DNA from: Thecamonas trahens ATCC 50062
Taxonomy: Eukaryota > Apusozoa > Apusomonadida > Apusomonadidae
Direction of reading: 5' to 3'
Assembly: GCF_000142905.1 (NCBI RefSeq)
Contig: NW_013657664.1
Location: 139,186 to 203,185 of the forward strand
DNA length: 64,000 bases
In this document: in pieces, positions 10,468 to 20,776 of the stretch
How the letters are laid out: each line of letters begins with the position of its first letter
Position numbering within the stretch: position 1 is the first letter of the stretch
Made by a program: the position numbers and the translations under genes
Notes under the pieces: generated by a model
What the model was told of the DNA's origin: nothing
The model's database searches: none
Seen by the model: only the letters and a program-made list of their open reading frames with translations

Positions 10468-11724
10468 TCATTGCCGAGAGCCTGCAGCAATGCATGTCAT
10501 GCACTTTGCGCCGCGATCGCGCTTGCGCTTCTGCGACTTGGAGAAGGCCGAGCCCGGCTTGGTCTCGCCACACACAGCGCAGACAATGTCGCGGGCTTGC
10601 TGTTGGCGGCTGCTTCCGCTGGCAGCTTGCGACCTTTTGGCCGCCGCTGGTGCATCGGGTCCGGCCGGCTCTTCCCCGGTCTCGAGCCACTCGTGGGTGA
10701 CATCTTTGCGCGGCAGATCCGCGGCGCCGGCGGCAGCGTCGGCGGTGTAGTTGGCGAGAAAGGCGTCGACCGCAGCCGAGTCCGGCGCGAGACTGGTGGT
10801 CAAGGCGTCGACAAGCTCGCCAAGTGAGGGTTCTTCCGCCAGCTTGTCCAGCAACTCGCCGAGGCGAGTAGCGCTTGAGGTGTTGGCGGCGAGCACGGCA
10901 GCACGGACCGCGTCGTGGCGTGCATCGTCAAGAACAACGAGATGCCGCGCACAGTGGACCCTGTCTTCGAGTACAGTGGCGGTCCAGAACGAGGCAAAGC
11001 CGCACTCGCGTGCGGCAGCGTCGCGACCATCAATGGCCAGCTGGGCGTTGTTGGGCGAGCAAGCCATGCTCCCGCGCTTAGCGTGGACCGAGACCTCGAC
11101 CGGGCCGAGCCGGCCAACGGTTACCGGGCGGCGCACAGCGCGGGTGGTCACGCCGCGCGGATCAAACACGCCCAGCGCTAGAATCTGCCGCCGCCGCCGC
11201 GACTTGGCCGCCGCCTTGGCGCTCGGCCCCTTGCTAGCCTCGCCGTTCTTCCGCGAGCGGTATGCAAAGTTGGACTCGCGCGGGCCGGAGCGGGAGTCAA
11301 AAGCCCAGCCGTGACTCACCAGATTGAGTGCCGTCTCACTCGGCGGCTTGCCCCACACCGTCACTTCGATCCGCAGCTCGGCGAGCTCGAGCAGTGGGCT
11401 TGCCCACGATCGCAGACCGTCGACGAGCTCGGGTGGCAGCGCAGCAAGCGCGGCCGGATCCCGGCTCGCCAGCTCGATGGTGATGTGTGGCGGAGCAAAG
11501 GCGTACGAGGCCGAGGCATAAGACCCGATGTACACCATCGACCGCAGAAACAAGGTATCGTCAAACATAATCCGCGGACAGCGGCCCTCGCCCGAGCCAT
11601 CGTACTCGATCGTCGTCCCGCCCGGGCCTGTCGTCGCGCCTGCAATGTCAAACACGGCGTCGTCGCTCGGAACCAGCGCCTCCAGCCGCTCGTCCAGCCT
11701 TTGTCGCTCACTTTGTGCCGCCAT
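10468..11724 (-). CDS. Uncharacterised protein with C-terminal Stc1-type zinc finger
   Basis: 418 residues if started at ATG 11724 (MAAQSERQRLDERLEAL); the open frame continues upstream without a better start. The last ~40 residues read CAVCGETKPGSAFSKSQ, then a basic stretch, then KCMTCI: two CxxC pairs around a G-x-x-K-x3-FS-x-SQ core, which is the Stc1-domain pattern. In fission yeast Stc1 links RNAi to heterochromatin methylation; similar fingers occur in unrelated proteins, so no such role is claimed here. Residues ~60-140 may form an RWD-like fold (PPHITIEL, then LRIEVTVW), which is tentative. The middle is Ala/Arg-rich. Ten or more cysteines or histidines outside the finger do not form a clear second site. 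Confidence 0.6.
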   Translation of the reverse strand: MAAQSERQRLDERLEALVPSDDAVFDIAGATTGPGGTTIEYDGSGEGRCPRIMFDDTLFLRSMVYIGSYASASYAFAPPHITIELASRDPAALAALPPELVDGLRSWASPLLELAELRIEVTVWGKPPSETALNLVSHGWAFDSRSGPRESNFAYRSRKNGEASKGPSAKAAAKSRRRRQILALGVFDPRGVTTRAVRRPVTVGRLGPVEVSVHAKRGSMACSPNNAQLAIDGRDAAARECGFASFWTATVLEDRVHCARHLVVLDDARHDAVRAAVLAANTSSATRLGELLDKLAEEPSLGELVDALTTSLAPDSAAVDAFLANYTADAAAGAADLPRKDVTHEWLETGEEPAGPDAPAAAKRSQAASGSSRQQQARDIVCAVCGETKPGSAFSKSQKRKRDRGAKCMTCIAAGSRQ

Positions 11725-12255
11725 TGCCCTCCCTAAAGACGTTTCAAGTCGAGTGCTACTACGGGAGGGGAGGGGCGCGGAGGGGCGGGACCGTAGCAAG
11801 CTAGTGGGGGGAACTGCGGCAAGCCAGAGAAGCAAGCGAAGGAAGGGAAAGGAATGGAAGAATGCCTGCGGGCAGCAGCCAACGAAAGACCTCGATTGAG
11901 GGCAGTCACCGAAGGATGGCCTGCGACTAACCGCAACGACGGTGGCGACCAAAATTACAATCACTCGCTCATCCAGCCGCACCCAACCAAGCTCCCGAGC
12001 TCCGATTGGCTCACATACAGCCAATACAATGCCCAATCGCCCACTACCTCCACCTACACAAAGTCATCTTGAGTACATCTGCCTCCGATGACTTCTTCTC
12101 ATCCCCTAACTCACAACCACACCCATCATCTGAGTACCCGCCGCCACAACCAGCCGCACACACACACACACACACACACCAACCTTCTCCTGCCCAACCT
12201 GGACACACCTCACGCCAGAGCTCCCCCCCCCCTCTCACACACATACCCAAACGAC
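11725..12255. promoter_or_regulatory. Divergent promoter region with a CA microsatellite
   Basis: 531 nt between two divergent start codons. It contains a (CA)n run of about 12 units at 12156-12179 and then a C-run plus CTCACACACATACCCAAACGAC directly before the ATG at 12256. The C-run followed by CACACA is a leader pattern seen at several genes here. No gene recognised. Confidence 0.55.
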
Positions 12256-15200
12256 ATGAGCGGGACACGCGTGCAGCTGGCAGCAGTGGTAGCCGTTGTC
12301 TTTGCGGCTCTGGTGGTGGCTGTGGTGGCGCAAGGCCCGACGACAACGTTCGCTCCGCAGGCCGTCCGCGACTCGTCGGTGGTGGCACTATGGGAGTTCC
12401 TGGAGGGCTCTGGTTTGACGACGGCCGACACGTCTGGCCGAGCGCCTTCCCTTGATCTGACTCTCGCTCCGTCGGTCACCTGGGAGCCGTCGACCCGCGG
12501 CCTCCGTATCGACGCGTCGGCGGGTGGTGCTGACGGCCTCACAGGCGCGGCAGCGTCGCCCGGGGTGGAGAAGATCATGGCGTCAACCGAGAACGACTAC
12601 GGCTGGAACTACACCACCGAGGTCTGGTCGTGGCCCACGGCGTTCCCGCCGAACAACGGCTGGCACACCCTGTTCCAGCTCTGTAACTCGGCCCACGACA
12701 ACGACCGCCTCGACCTTCTCCCGCCGTGCATGCGCCAGGCCCTGTACCACGGCGCAGGCGTCAACGTCTCGCATGCTTTCTCTTGGCAGCTCATGTTTGA
12801 GGAGGTGGTTGCCGGCTCGTTCATCAACAAGCAGGCGCTCGGCTTTTCCAAGGCCGAGGCCCCCGTTCCGGGCCTCCGCCACTCGGTCGCCCGCTACTCC
12901 GTGACCACGCCGGCGCCGTTTGGCGAGCTCGGCCCGGGCTATGCCCTCGGCCAAATCTTCATCAATGGTGCAGAGGTTTCCGGCTCGGTTGCTGGCTCAC
13001 GCGAGACCCAGGGCCTTCCCATCAACGCGTGGGAGACCATTGCGCCCAAGGCCCCGCACTCGTGGCGCGCCCATTCGGCCGCCAACCGAACCTTTACCAT
13101 CGGCTACTCGCTGGACAACTCGGGCGCCATCCACCCGAGCGCAGGCTACAAGGGCGCCATCTACATGATTGCCCTCTACGACCGCGCCCTCACCGACGCC
13201 GAGATCGCCGCAAACTACCTCGCCGGCCCGCCCACCGTCGCCCCGTCGACCCTCGCTCCGCCTCCCGGCCCGGCCCCGTCGACCGCTGAAAACGTCAACG
13301 CCTCGCTCACCTTTCCGGGCTCAGACGCCGACACCGTCTTTGGGTGGGACTCGGGCCTCTCGGCCCGCATCGATTCCATCTCGGTCTCGTCGCCCATCGC
13401 CTCGTTCTTCCCCAGCAATGCTGTCGGCAAGTTCTACGACGGCAATGACGTCGAGGTCATCGCCGCCGCGCCGACCTCGTTTGCCACGGCCCTTGCTCCT
13501 GGCGGTCCGACCGTCACTTTTGTCCCGGCTACCGGCTTTACGGCTCGGTCACCGTCAACTACCGCAGCGTCGACTCGCGCCGCGCCGTAGCGCCCTCGGC
13601 CTCCTCTCTGGTGCTCACCGTCACCAATGTCGAGCACGCTCCGGTCGCTGTTGCCTCGGGCGCCTCCACCTTTGCCGGAGCCCCGGTCGTTGTCGTCCTC
13701 TCTGGAACTGACCTTGATCCCGAGTCGCTCCTCTCGCCCACCGTCACCCAGCTGCCCGACGCCAACCTCTATGGCACCCTGGCCAAGCTCGATGGCGAGC
13801 CGGTCATTGCCAACCAGATCATTCCCACCGCCACCCGCCTGGGCTCGGTCCGCTTCACCCCGCGCGCCTCGATGGCACTGCTCTCGCAGGTCCCCTCGGT
13901 TACCGCAACCTTCAAATTTACCCTCACCGACTCGCTGACCGCGGTTGTCTCCAACGAGGCCACCGCCACTGTCACCATCCTTAACAATGCCCACGCCACC
14001 ACGGCGTCGTACGCTATTGTGGAGGACACTCGCACCCGTGTCGTCCTCGCCGGCACCGACGACGTCTCGGCAGCCGCCCTCTCATTCCGCATCGTCCAGC
14101 TGCCCGCCGCAGGCACCCTCTACTTTGCCGGCACCGACATTCCCGTCAGTGCCGGCGACATGGTGCCTGTCGCCGACGCCGGCGCGGTCGACTACCAGCC
14201 CGGCGCGGACTTTGTCGGCGTTGACATCCTCAAGTTCACCGCGACCTCGGCGGTCTCGCTGGCCGAGTCGGTCCCGGCCGTTGCTTCGTTTAACGTCTCC
14301 AACGTCAACGACGCGCCACGCCCGCAGAACGCGCGTGTCGAGTTCTTCGCTCTCGACCTCAACTCCACCTTTGCGCTCCCGGTGGTCGAGGTCGACGGCG
14401 ACGTCATCACCGTCTCTGTCACCGCCATCCCGCAGGCCTCGATTGTCGCTCTCTCGCAGACAGCCTCTGCCGGCGGCGCCGACATCACCGCCATGCCCAC
14501 CATTGTGACCGACGCCCTGCGCCGTGTCGTTGCCCATGCCGTCGCCCCGACCCAGAGCTCGACCCAGGGCTACGCCGCGGAAATCACCTTTACCGCCGTC
14601 GATCCCTACGGCCTGGTCGGCACGCCTGCCGTCGTCACCGTCTTTGTCAAGCACTCGTTCTTTGCTGCCAACGTGACGGCAACCACCGCCGAGGACACGC
14701 CGACGACAGTCTCCCTCGCCACCCAGGACTACTTTGGCCGCGCCTACGCCGTCTACCTCCGTTCGCTCCCGGACCCGGCCACGGTCGGTACGCTGCGCCT
14801 TGTCGGCTCGACAGAGGCTATCACCCAGGCTCAGCTCCCGCTTGTCCTCACGCCCGCCACCGCTGGTACCGCCGTCACCCTCATTGAGTTTGTGCCCGCC
14901 CGCGACGCTGTCGTCCCGCTCACGTCGTTCGAGTACGAGATCCGCGACACCGAGGGCCGCGGCGAGGTTGTGGTCGGCACCGTCTTTGTGTCGACGACGG
15001 CTGTGCCCGACCCGCCGCGGGTCGAGCTGACCAACCCGAGCGAGACGCTCGAGATCGCTGATGGCGCCGTGCTTGAGATCACCACCCTCGTGGTCGCCGA
15101 AGTCGACGACCCGAACGCCATCGTGAGCGTCAACGTGACTGCTGTCGGGACCGGGCTCGTCGCTGGCTCGGGCCCGCTCGACTCGGTCACCTTTGCCAAG

Positions 15201-16577
15201 ACGCTCACTCTCTCGGGCACGTCGGCCGAGATCGCGGCGCAGCTCCTCGCGCCGCTGCGGTTCAAGTCGGGTCCGGAGCAACGGGTCCGGGAAGCGACAG
15301 CGTTTGAGGTCCAGGTCTCAGCGCAGGCGCAGGGCGAGGAGTCCAAGCTCTCGCTCTTTGTCAACGTTCTACCTGTGCCCGACCCATCGGGTGTCTCGCT
15401 CGACGGCTCGCTCGTCGCCGCCGTCGCGGCAGCAGCCTGCACGGCGCTGCTCTTTGGCGCTGTCGGCGCCTTTATCCTCTACCGGCGGCAAGAGTCGGAA
15501 CCGAAGCTCCCGCCACCGCCTCAGTTTACGCCGTTCATCTACGACGAGAACCGGCTAGTGTCGTCGGCCGAGGCCACGGGCGTCCGTGCGCCGGTCTCGA
15601 TGACCACTGAGTTTACCGAGCTCGTTGTGGCCCGCGGCCAGGGCCTGGTCTACGCACTGTTCGAGGTTTCGGCCGAGGCCGACATTGACGACGTGTGCGA
15701 GCGGCTGGTGTTCGTGTATGAGGGCCATGGGCGGGCGTCAGCGCCCGACCTCGTCGCCTGCATTGCCCAGCGTGAGATCCAGATGGCGGCATCGTCGGTG
15801 ACCCTCTTCCGGTCCAACTCGCGGGCGTGCAAGCTGTACTCAGTCTACGCCAAGGTCGTTGGCCTCCCGTACCTCTACGCCACGCTCGGCCCGCTGTTTG
15901 TGCAGCTTGTGGAGCAAGATGGATCGATCGAGGTCGCCCCCGAAAAGGTGCGTAAGTCCAAGAGTGGCTCGGTCGACGTCACCGTCAACAAGTGGCGCCT
16001 TCTCGTGGTGGCCCAGAAGTTCTTCAAGGCCATTACCGAGTCGGTCGACGCCGTGCCGTACGAGCTCCGCCAGCTGGCCCAGACTCTTTGGCACGAGATG
16101 GGCAAGCCGTCGGCGTTCCCGGAGCGCCGGTCGATTGCCCTTGGCACCTTCTTTTTCATCCGCTTCATTTGCCCGGCTATCGCCCAGCCCGAGGCCTACG
16201 GTCTCGTCCGCGAAGTCCCCTCGTCGGACCTCCGCCGCCTCCTCGTCCTCGTCGCCAAGACGCTGCAGAACCTGGCCAACGGCACTATGTTCGTCGAGAA
16301 AGAGCTTGACGCCATGAACGTCTTCATCGACTCGAACCAGGAGAAAATGGGCAACTTTCTGGCCGCCGTCGCCGGCACCGGCGGCGGTGCCGTCGGCACT
16401 GGCGTCCCAGTCCCGGCCCCGGTCTACGACGCCTCGGTCGCCTGGCTCTACGCCCACACCCAGGCTCTCCACGCCGACCTCCATCTGCTCCTCTCCGGTG
16501 TTCAGGTCGAGGGCGCACGCGAACTTGATCAGGCCCTCATCCGCGTCCTGCCGCGAGCACCAACCATGTCTGTCTAA
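12256..16577 (+). CDS. Receptor-like transmembrane RasGAP with LamG-like and tandem cadherin-like ectodomain
   Basis: About 1440 residues after one frame repair. A hydrophobic signal peptide (residues 1-26) is followed by a LamG/concanavalin-like domain (about 40-320, ending YMIALYDRALTDAEIAANY), then several beta-rich repeats of the kind ending FTP-x-GF or VTVTNV and NVNDAP (about 350-1040). One membrane helix lies near 1052-1075 (AAVAAAACTALLFGAVGAF), followed by RRQ. The cytosolic part is a RasGAP domain: TLFRSNSRACKLYSVYAK holds the arginine finger in the LFR-x-N position, and FFFIRFICPAIAQPEAYG is the family signature. It should stimulate GTP hydrolysis on a Ras-like GTPase at the membrane. 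The frame breaks at 13537-13539 (TTT where TTTT restores continuity); no intron signals are there. Such receptor-type RasGAPs are not among the animal or fungal classes I know. Confidence 0.85.
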
Positions 16578-16609
16578 ACGCCATTGTCGGTGCGTCCGCC
16601 CACAAGTCG

Positions 16610-17518
16610 TCAGCTGGTCAACACTGTCAGCTCGGACGTGATGTACGTCGTCACTACTTGCTGCGACCACTGGGTATTGAGAAAGCCGAGCCCGCCGAGA
16701 ATGACCGAGACCAGGGCTTGGACGTAGCCCGGGAGTTTGAGGAAGCGCGCTGGCCGCAGTCCGCGCCGCCAGGCGTATAGCACCACAAAGAAGAGCGCAG
16801 GCGCCCGAAAGGCGAGATAGAAGACGGCACGAGCAAAGAGCAGCCCGCGGTAGAAGAGGGAGCTGCGATCAACCTGCAGCCGCTGGCAGAACCACAGCAC
16901 GTTCTGCGGGAGAACAGTGAGCTCGGTGATGAAAAACGCTGTGGGAATAAAGGCAAGCGATCGAAGACAGGGCATGAGTGCCGAGCCGACAACGCCTGCA
17001 ATGTGATGAGCCCACATCGACGGCGTCTCGCCGCCGTGCAACGCCATGGTCACCAGATCGTAGAGCGTGTAGCCGAGATGGCAGGCGTAGTACGAGTCGA
17101 GAATGGGCGGATACGGACGAGTGACCGAGTCATCAAACAAGCGCACGCCTGCGACGGCCCAAAGTCCGCCGATGCCCATGATGGCGCCATGAACCCACGA
17201 GACAACATGCTCGGCGAGGTAAATGTTGGCATCCTCGGGCGGCATGGCGGCAAGGATGTCCTTGGCCACCGAAGCATGGATAATGCCATGCGCTACACCA
17301 TGCAGCGCCACACAGCCCAGTAGCCATCCACCAGAGAGTACAGCAATGCGTCGCCATGGATACCGCAGGCGGATGGAGGCCAGGAAGGCATCCTCGTCCA
17401 ACTCGCTCCGTCGTGGGTCCTCCCATGCTCCGTCCACCTCGGCCGTGGAGAACCCGTCCTCTTCCCGCAATGCCGCTGCCTCCACCAGTGCCTCCCATGC
17501 AGCCCGTACTGTCTCCAT
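16610..17518 (-). CDS. TLC (TRAM-LAG1-CLN8) domain multi-pass membrane protein
   Basis: 302 residues, ATG at 17518. After a ~55-residue acidic N-terminus there are about six to seven hydrophobic segments. The region YYACHLGYTLYDLVTMALHGGETPSMWAHHIAGVVG has the TLC pattern: an aromatic-rich helix, an H-x-G pair, then HH in the next helix (given in parts: YYACHLGYTLYDL and MWAHHIAG). It looks closest to the TMEM56/TLCD4 group rather than to ceramide synthases, because the long LAG motif with two adjacent HH and DD pairs is not seen. It probably sits in the ER or plasma membrane; TLCD proteins influence membrane lipid composition. Substrate unknown. Tail to tail with the RasGAP gene (32 nt). Confidence 0.8.
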   Translation of the reverse strand: METVRAAWEALVEAAALREEDGFSTAEVDGAWEDPRRSELDEDAFLASIRLRYPWRRIAVLSGGWLLGCVALHGVAHGIIHASVAKDILAAMPPEDANIYLAEHVVSWVHGAIMGIGGLWAVAGVRLFDDSVTRPYPPILDSYYACHLGYTLYDLVTMALHGGETPSMWAHHIAGVVGSALMPCLRSLAFIPTAFFITELTVLPQNVLWFCQRLQVDRSSLFYRGLLFARAVFYLAFRAPALFFVVLYAWRRGLRPARFLKLPGYVQALVSVILGGLGFLNTQWSQQVVTTYITSELTVLTS

Positions 17519-18091
17519 ACTATGGAATACTGTGTGTGTGTGGAGGGGGGGAGAGAGAGAGAGGGAGAGAAAGGGTGGGAGGAGAGGAGGAGGAGGGACC
17601 TGGGCGGCAGGTGGCAGGGGGCGGGGAGGAGGGAGTCTGTCTGCCCGCCATCACAGCGTGCGTGGATGGGGGAAAAAAAAGGTCGTGGATGGGAGAAGAG
17701 CAACTGCTCGTGGAAAGGGGTGCAGGGCGGGGGCAAGGGGGGGGGGGGGGGGGTTACGGGGGAAGGGGGGAAGGGCAAGGGGGGTAATTCTCTTTATTAA
17801 GTCTCTCTCCTACCCTACCCTTTGTGGCCTTGTGGTGGGAGGCGGGTAGGTTGGGAGGAGGGGGGGGGGGGGGGGTACGGGGGGTGGGAGGGGGAGGGGA
17901 GAATGGCATGGCTCGTGGCGGCAGCAGTGGTGGCAGGTGCGCAGGTGAGTAATCACCCCACCCACGATGGGGTGTGTCGTGGGTGGGTGGCTGTGCGCTG
18001 ACCCAACTCACTACATACGGCATGCTCATAACTATGGCCGATGACGGACAACGTGGTCTGATTGGTGCGTGCGGAGGTGTTCAGCGCAAGA
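17519..18091. promoter_or_regulatory. G-run-rich divergent intergenic region
   Basis: 573 nt between divergent starts. It is dominated by purine-rich sequence and two long G runs (17737-17753 and about 17862-17877). Read from the minus strand, the run of C plus CACACACA lies just upstream of the TLC start. A possible short upstream exon of the transporter gene lies at 17903-17944. No other gene is visible. Confidence 0.5.
17903..17944 (+). other. Possible first coding exon of the BASS transporter (signal-peptide-like)
   Basis: ATG at 17903 encodes MAWLVAAAVVAGAQ and runs straight into a consensus donor CAG|GTGAGT at 17945. A GAG acceptor ending at 18076 would join in phase to VFSARMDYLQVV of the transporter. 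The acceptor lacks a pyrimidine tract, so this exon is a suggestion only; the conservative start is ATG 18092. Confidence 0.3.
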
Positions 18092-19258
18092 ATGGACTAC
18101 CTCCAAGTAGTGCTGGCACTGATGATTGTGACGTTCTCGCTCGGCCTTGGGGCGACGCTATCGATGACGGCGCTGGCGGATGTGATGCGGCGAGCAAAGA
18201 AGCAAGTTTTGGTTGGCTTCTCCTCGCAGTACGGGTTCATGCCGCTCATGGCGTATCTGATGGCCCGATGGTCCGGGATGTCGGCGGCCAAGGCCGTGGG
18301 CCTCATTCTGGTTGGCTCTGCTCCCGGCGGGACGACGTCCAATCTGTTTGTCTACATGTCGGCCGGCGACCTGGCGCTCTCCATCGTCATGACTGTCTGC
18401 TCGACGCTGGCGTCGTTTGGCACCCTCCCCCTCCTGGTCCTCATCTACATCGAGTCGACGTTTGCCACCGAGGCGGTCCGTATTCCGTGGCTCATTCTCG
18501 GCCTTTCGCTGTTGCTGGTTGTTATTCCGGTCGGCTGCGGTATCTTTCTCAAAACCAAGTCGGACAAGTACGCGCTGTATGCTGAGAAGATTGGCTCGAC
18601 TGTCGGCGGCCTGTTTATTCTGGCTGCCATCATCATCGGCATCGCCACCACCGATGTCTTCAAGTCTTCCGCCACCGAGTGGGTCATCTCGGGCCTGATG
18701 GAGCCGCTCGGCGCCGCCTTTGGCTACGGCGTCGCCGCCCTTCTTGGCCTGCATCCCCGCGATTGCAGAACGGTCTCGCTCGAAACCGGTGTCCAAAACT
18801 CAGCCCTGGCCATCTCGATTGTGGCGCTCTCGTTTGACGACCCCACAGTTCGCGACGAGGTTCTCACCTTTCCCATCCTGTACTCGTTCTGGTACTGTGT
18901 CCACTCGATCTGGCTGGTGGCGCTCTTCCGGTTTGTGCTTTCTAAGCGCGATCCGCCACGCAGCGACGAGACCGCCCTCATCGACGATGAGGTGAGAAAG
19001 GACGATGCAAGCAGCAGCAGTTCGGCCAGCGCCCAAAACACTGCCCGCGCCGCCACAGAAAGCAGCGCGTACGAACCGGGCGATGCGACGTACGAGTACC
19101 TCGGCTCCGGATCGACAACATCCGATACCGAGATCCTTGAACGGCCCACGCCCGACAAGCCCACAGGCGCACACACAGGTCTGACACCTGGTCCACCGGA
19201 TAGCAGCAGCAACGCGTCGCGCTCCCTCTCGGGGTCGTACTCGTCAACCTGGTCGTGA
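18092..19258 (+). CDS. SLC10/BASS-type sodium-solute symporter
   Basis: 388 residues from ATG 18092. It has about nine hydrophobic helices and the SLC10/SBF signature GSAPGGTTSNLFVYMSAGD followed by LALSIVMT, matching the family core in which a GCCPGG-type turn and a following polar helix form the sodium and substrate site. Later ETGVQNSALAISIVAL matches the second conserved crossing motif (E-x-G-x-Q-N). Family members move bile acids, pantoate, pyruvate or other organic anions with sodium; the substrate here cannot be told. The last ~100 residues are a Ser/Thr-rich cytosolic tail with many acidic residues, a likely regulatory region. The first helix lies right at the N-terminus, so an upstream exon is possible. 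It is tail to tail with the mL46 gene (17 nt). Confidence 0.85.
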   Translation: MDYLQVVLALMIVTFSLGLGATLSMTALADVMRRAKKQVLVGFSSQYGFMPLMAYLMARWSGMSAAKAVGLILVGSAPGGTTSNLFVYMSAGDLALSIVMTVCSTLASFGTLPLLVLIYIESTFATEAVRIPWLILGLSLLLVVIPVGCGIFLKTKSDKYALYAEKIGSTVGGLFILAAIIIGIATTDVFKSSATEWVISGLMEPLGAAFGYGVAALLGLHPRDCRTVSLETGVQNSALAISIVALSFDDPTVRDEVLTFPILYSFWYCVHSIWLVALFRFVLSKRDPPRSDETALIDDEVRKDDASSSSSASAQNTARAATESSAYEPGDATYEYLGSGSTTSDTEILERPTPDKPTGAHTGLTPGPPDSSSNASRSLSGSYSSTWS

Positions 19259-19275
19259 TGCGGAGAGTGTGGTGT

Positions 19276-20060
19276 TTAGTGGTCGAGCAGCGGCTCGATA
19301 ACCGGAAAGACATCGGGCGAGATGAGAGCAGCGACCTCAGCCTTAGTGGCCCATGCGTAGCCGACGAGGCCCTCATCAGCGTTGGGCACAATGTCGGAGC
19401 CGTTGTCGCCAAGATACCACGCCCGGTAGAAGAAAACTCTTGTGGCCATAGGTGCGGTGTCCGGGCGGTACTCGACGTGCGCCGACGGGCGTTGGAGACA
19501 AAGTAGACCGGCGCCTCATCGCCGACCTCCTCCTTAAGCTCACGCTCGGCCGTCTGGCGCATAGTCTCACCGTCCTCCCAGCCACCCTGCGGGAACTGCC
19601 ACGGATGATCGTCGCGGTCCTTGCGGAGGAGCAGATACAGCGAGGCGTCGACAGCCCGGGCCGTCGTCTGCAGCTCGCCAGCATCCGCCGCCGCACGCGT
19701 CGCCGCAGCATCAACCTCGCCCACTGGCACCGCCAGATCCAGCGCAGGCGTCTCGTACTTGTCCCAGAACGAGGTGCCCACCGCCGGCCCTGCGCCAGCC
19801 GGCGGCACTGCGCCGGCAGCGTCCGATCCCGCCTCTGCCGACCGCCGGTCAGCGTAGACCTCCGCTGGGAAGGTCTTGCGAGTCTCAGCTGCTTTGCTCT
19901 CAGCCAGTGCCTTGTATGCCGCCACAGCCGGCGGGTCCGCCTTAGCCACCAGCGGGAAGCGCTGCAGAATGGTGGCGCCCACCAGCCTGGCGTCTGCTGC
20001 GCCCGACGCGGCACGGGCCAGCCACCGAAGCGGGAAAGAGGTGACGCCCTGACGAAGCAT
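19276..20060 (-). CDS. MRPL46: Mitochondrial large ribosomal subunit protein mL46-like (Nudix fold)
   Basis: About 261 residues after one frame repair. The N-terminal 60 residues (VGATILQRFPLVAKADPP) resemble the conserved mL46 opening, and the first ~20 could act as mitochondrial targeting sequence. The C-terminal half is a Nudix domain, LYLLLRKDRDDHPWQFPQGG then GETMRQTAERELKEEVGDEA, continuing in the second frame with ATRVFFYRAWYL and a C-terminal EPLLDH. The frame breaks at a run of three G (plus strand 19487-19489); one added base restores SNAPSAHVEYRPD. In the animal protein as I remember it the Nudix box is degenerate, whereas here the G-x5-E-x7-RE-x2-EE-x-G pattern is complete. A free-standing Nudix hydrolase is the alternative reading. 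Confidence 0.7.
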
Positions 20061-20223
20061 GTAAGATGGATGTGTGTGAAAGGAGGGGGGGGGGGGGGGG
20101 GGGAGGGGGGGGAAGTGGGATGTGGTTTGGTTCAGTCGGTCGGGCGCTTTGCGGTGAGTGGTGCTGGGCGGTGGGATGGGGGTGAGTGACCGACGGGCGG
20201 GGGGAGGGGGGGGGGGGGGGGTC

Positions 20224-20248
20224 AGCGCGTGGAGCGATCTGGACAGGA
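20224..20248 (+). repeat. Left copy of 25-nt direct repeat at the gap
   Basis: The 25 bases starting AGCGCGTGGAGCGATC are identical to 20752-20776 on the other side of the gap, each preceded by a run of 16 G. Confidence 0.95.
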
Positions 20249-20733
20249 NNNNNNNNNNNNNNNNNNNNNNNNNNNNNNNNNNNNNNNNNNNNNNNNNNNN
20301 NNNNNNNNNNNNNNNNNNNNNNNNNNNNNNNNNNNNNNNNNNNNNNNNNNNNNNNNNNNNNNNNNNNNNNNNNNNNNNNNNNNNNNNNNNNNNNNNNNNN
20401 NNNNNNNNNNNNNNNNNNNNNNNNNNNNNNNNNNNNNNNNNNNNNNNNNNNNNNNNNNNNNNNNNNNNNNNNNNNNNNNNNNNNNNNNNNNNNNNNNNNN
20501 NNNNNNNNNNNNNNNNNNNNNNNNNNNNNNNNNNNNNNNNNNNNNNNNNNNNNNNNNNNNNNNNNNNNNNNNNNNNNNNNNNNNNNNNNNNNNNNNNNNN
20601 NNNNNNNNNNNNNNNNNNNNNNNNNNNNNNNNNNNNNNNNNNNNNNNNNNNNNNNNNNNNNNNNNNNNNNNNNNNNNNNNNNNNNNNNNNNNNNNNNNNN
20701 NNNNNNNNNNNNNNNNNNNNNNNNNNNNNNNNN
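20249..20733. other. Assembly gap (485 N)
   Basis: 485 undetermined bases. The gap is bordered on the left by a 16-base G run plus a 25-base segment (20224-20248) and on the right by a 16-base G run plus the identical 25-base segment (20752-20776). The order G-run then segment is the same on both sides. Confidence 0.99.
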
Positions 20734-20751
20734 GGGGGGGGGGGGGGGGCG

Positions 20752-20776
20752 AGCGCGTGGAGCGATCTGGACAGGA
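20752..20776 (+). repeat. Right copy of 25-nt direct repeat at the gap
   Basis: Identical to 20224-20248; preceded by G run 20734-20749 and a C. Confidence 0.95.

Noticed and set aside
14082-15281. Minus-strand open frame of 399 codons inside the RasGAP gene
   Set aside because: Antisense of a strongly biased coding region; Arg/Gly/Asp-rich composition with no recognisable domain.
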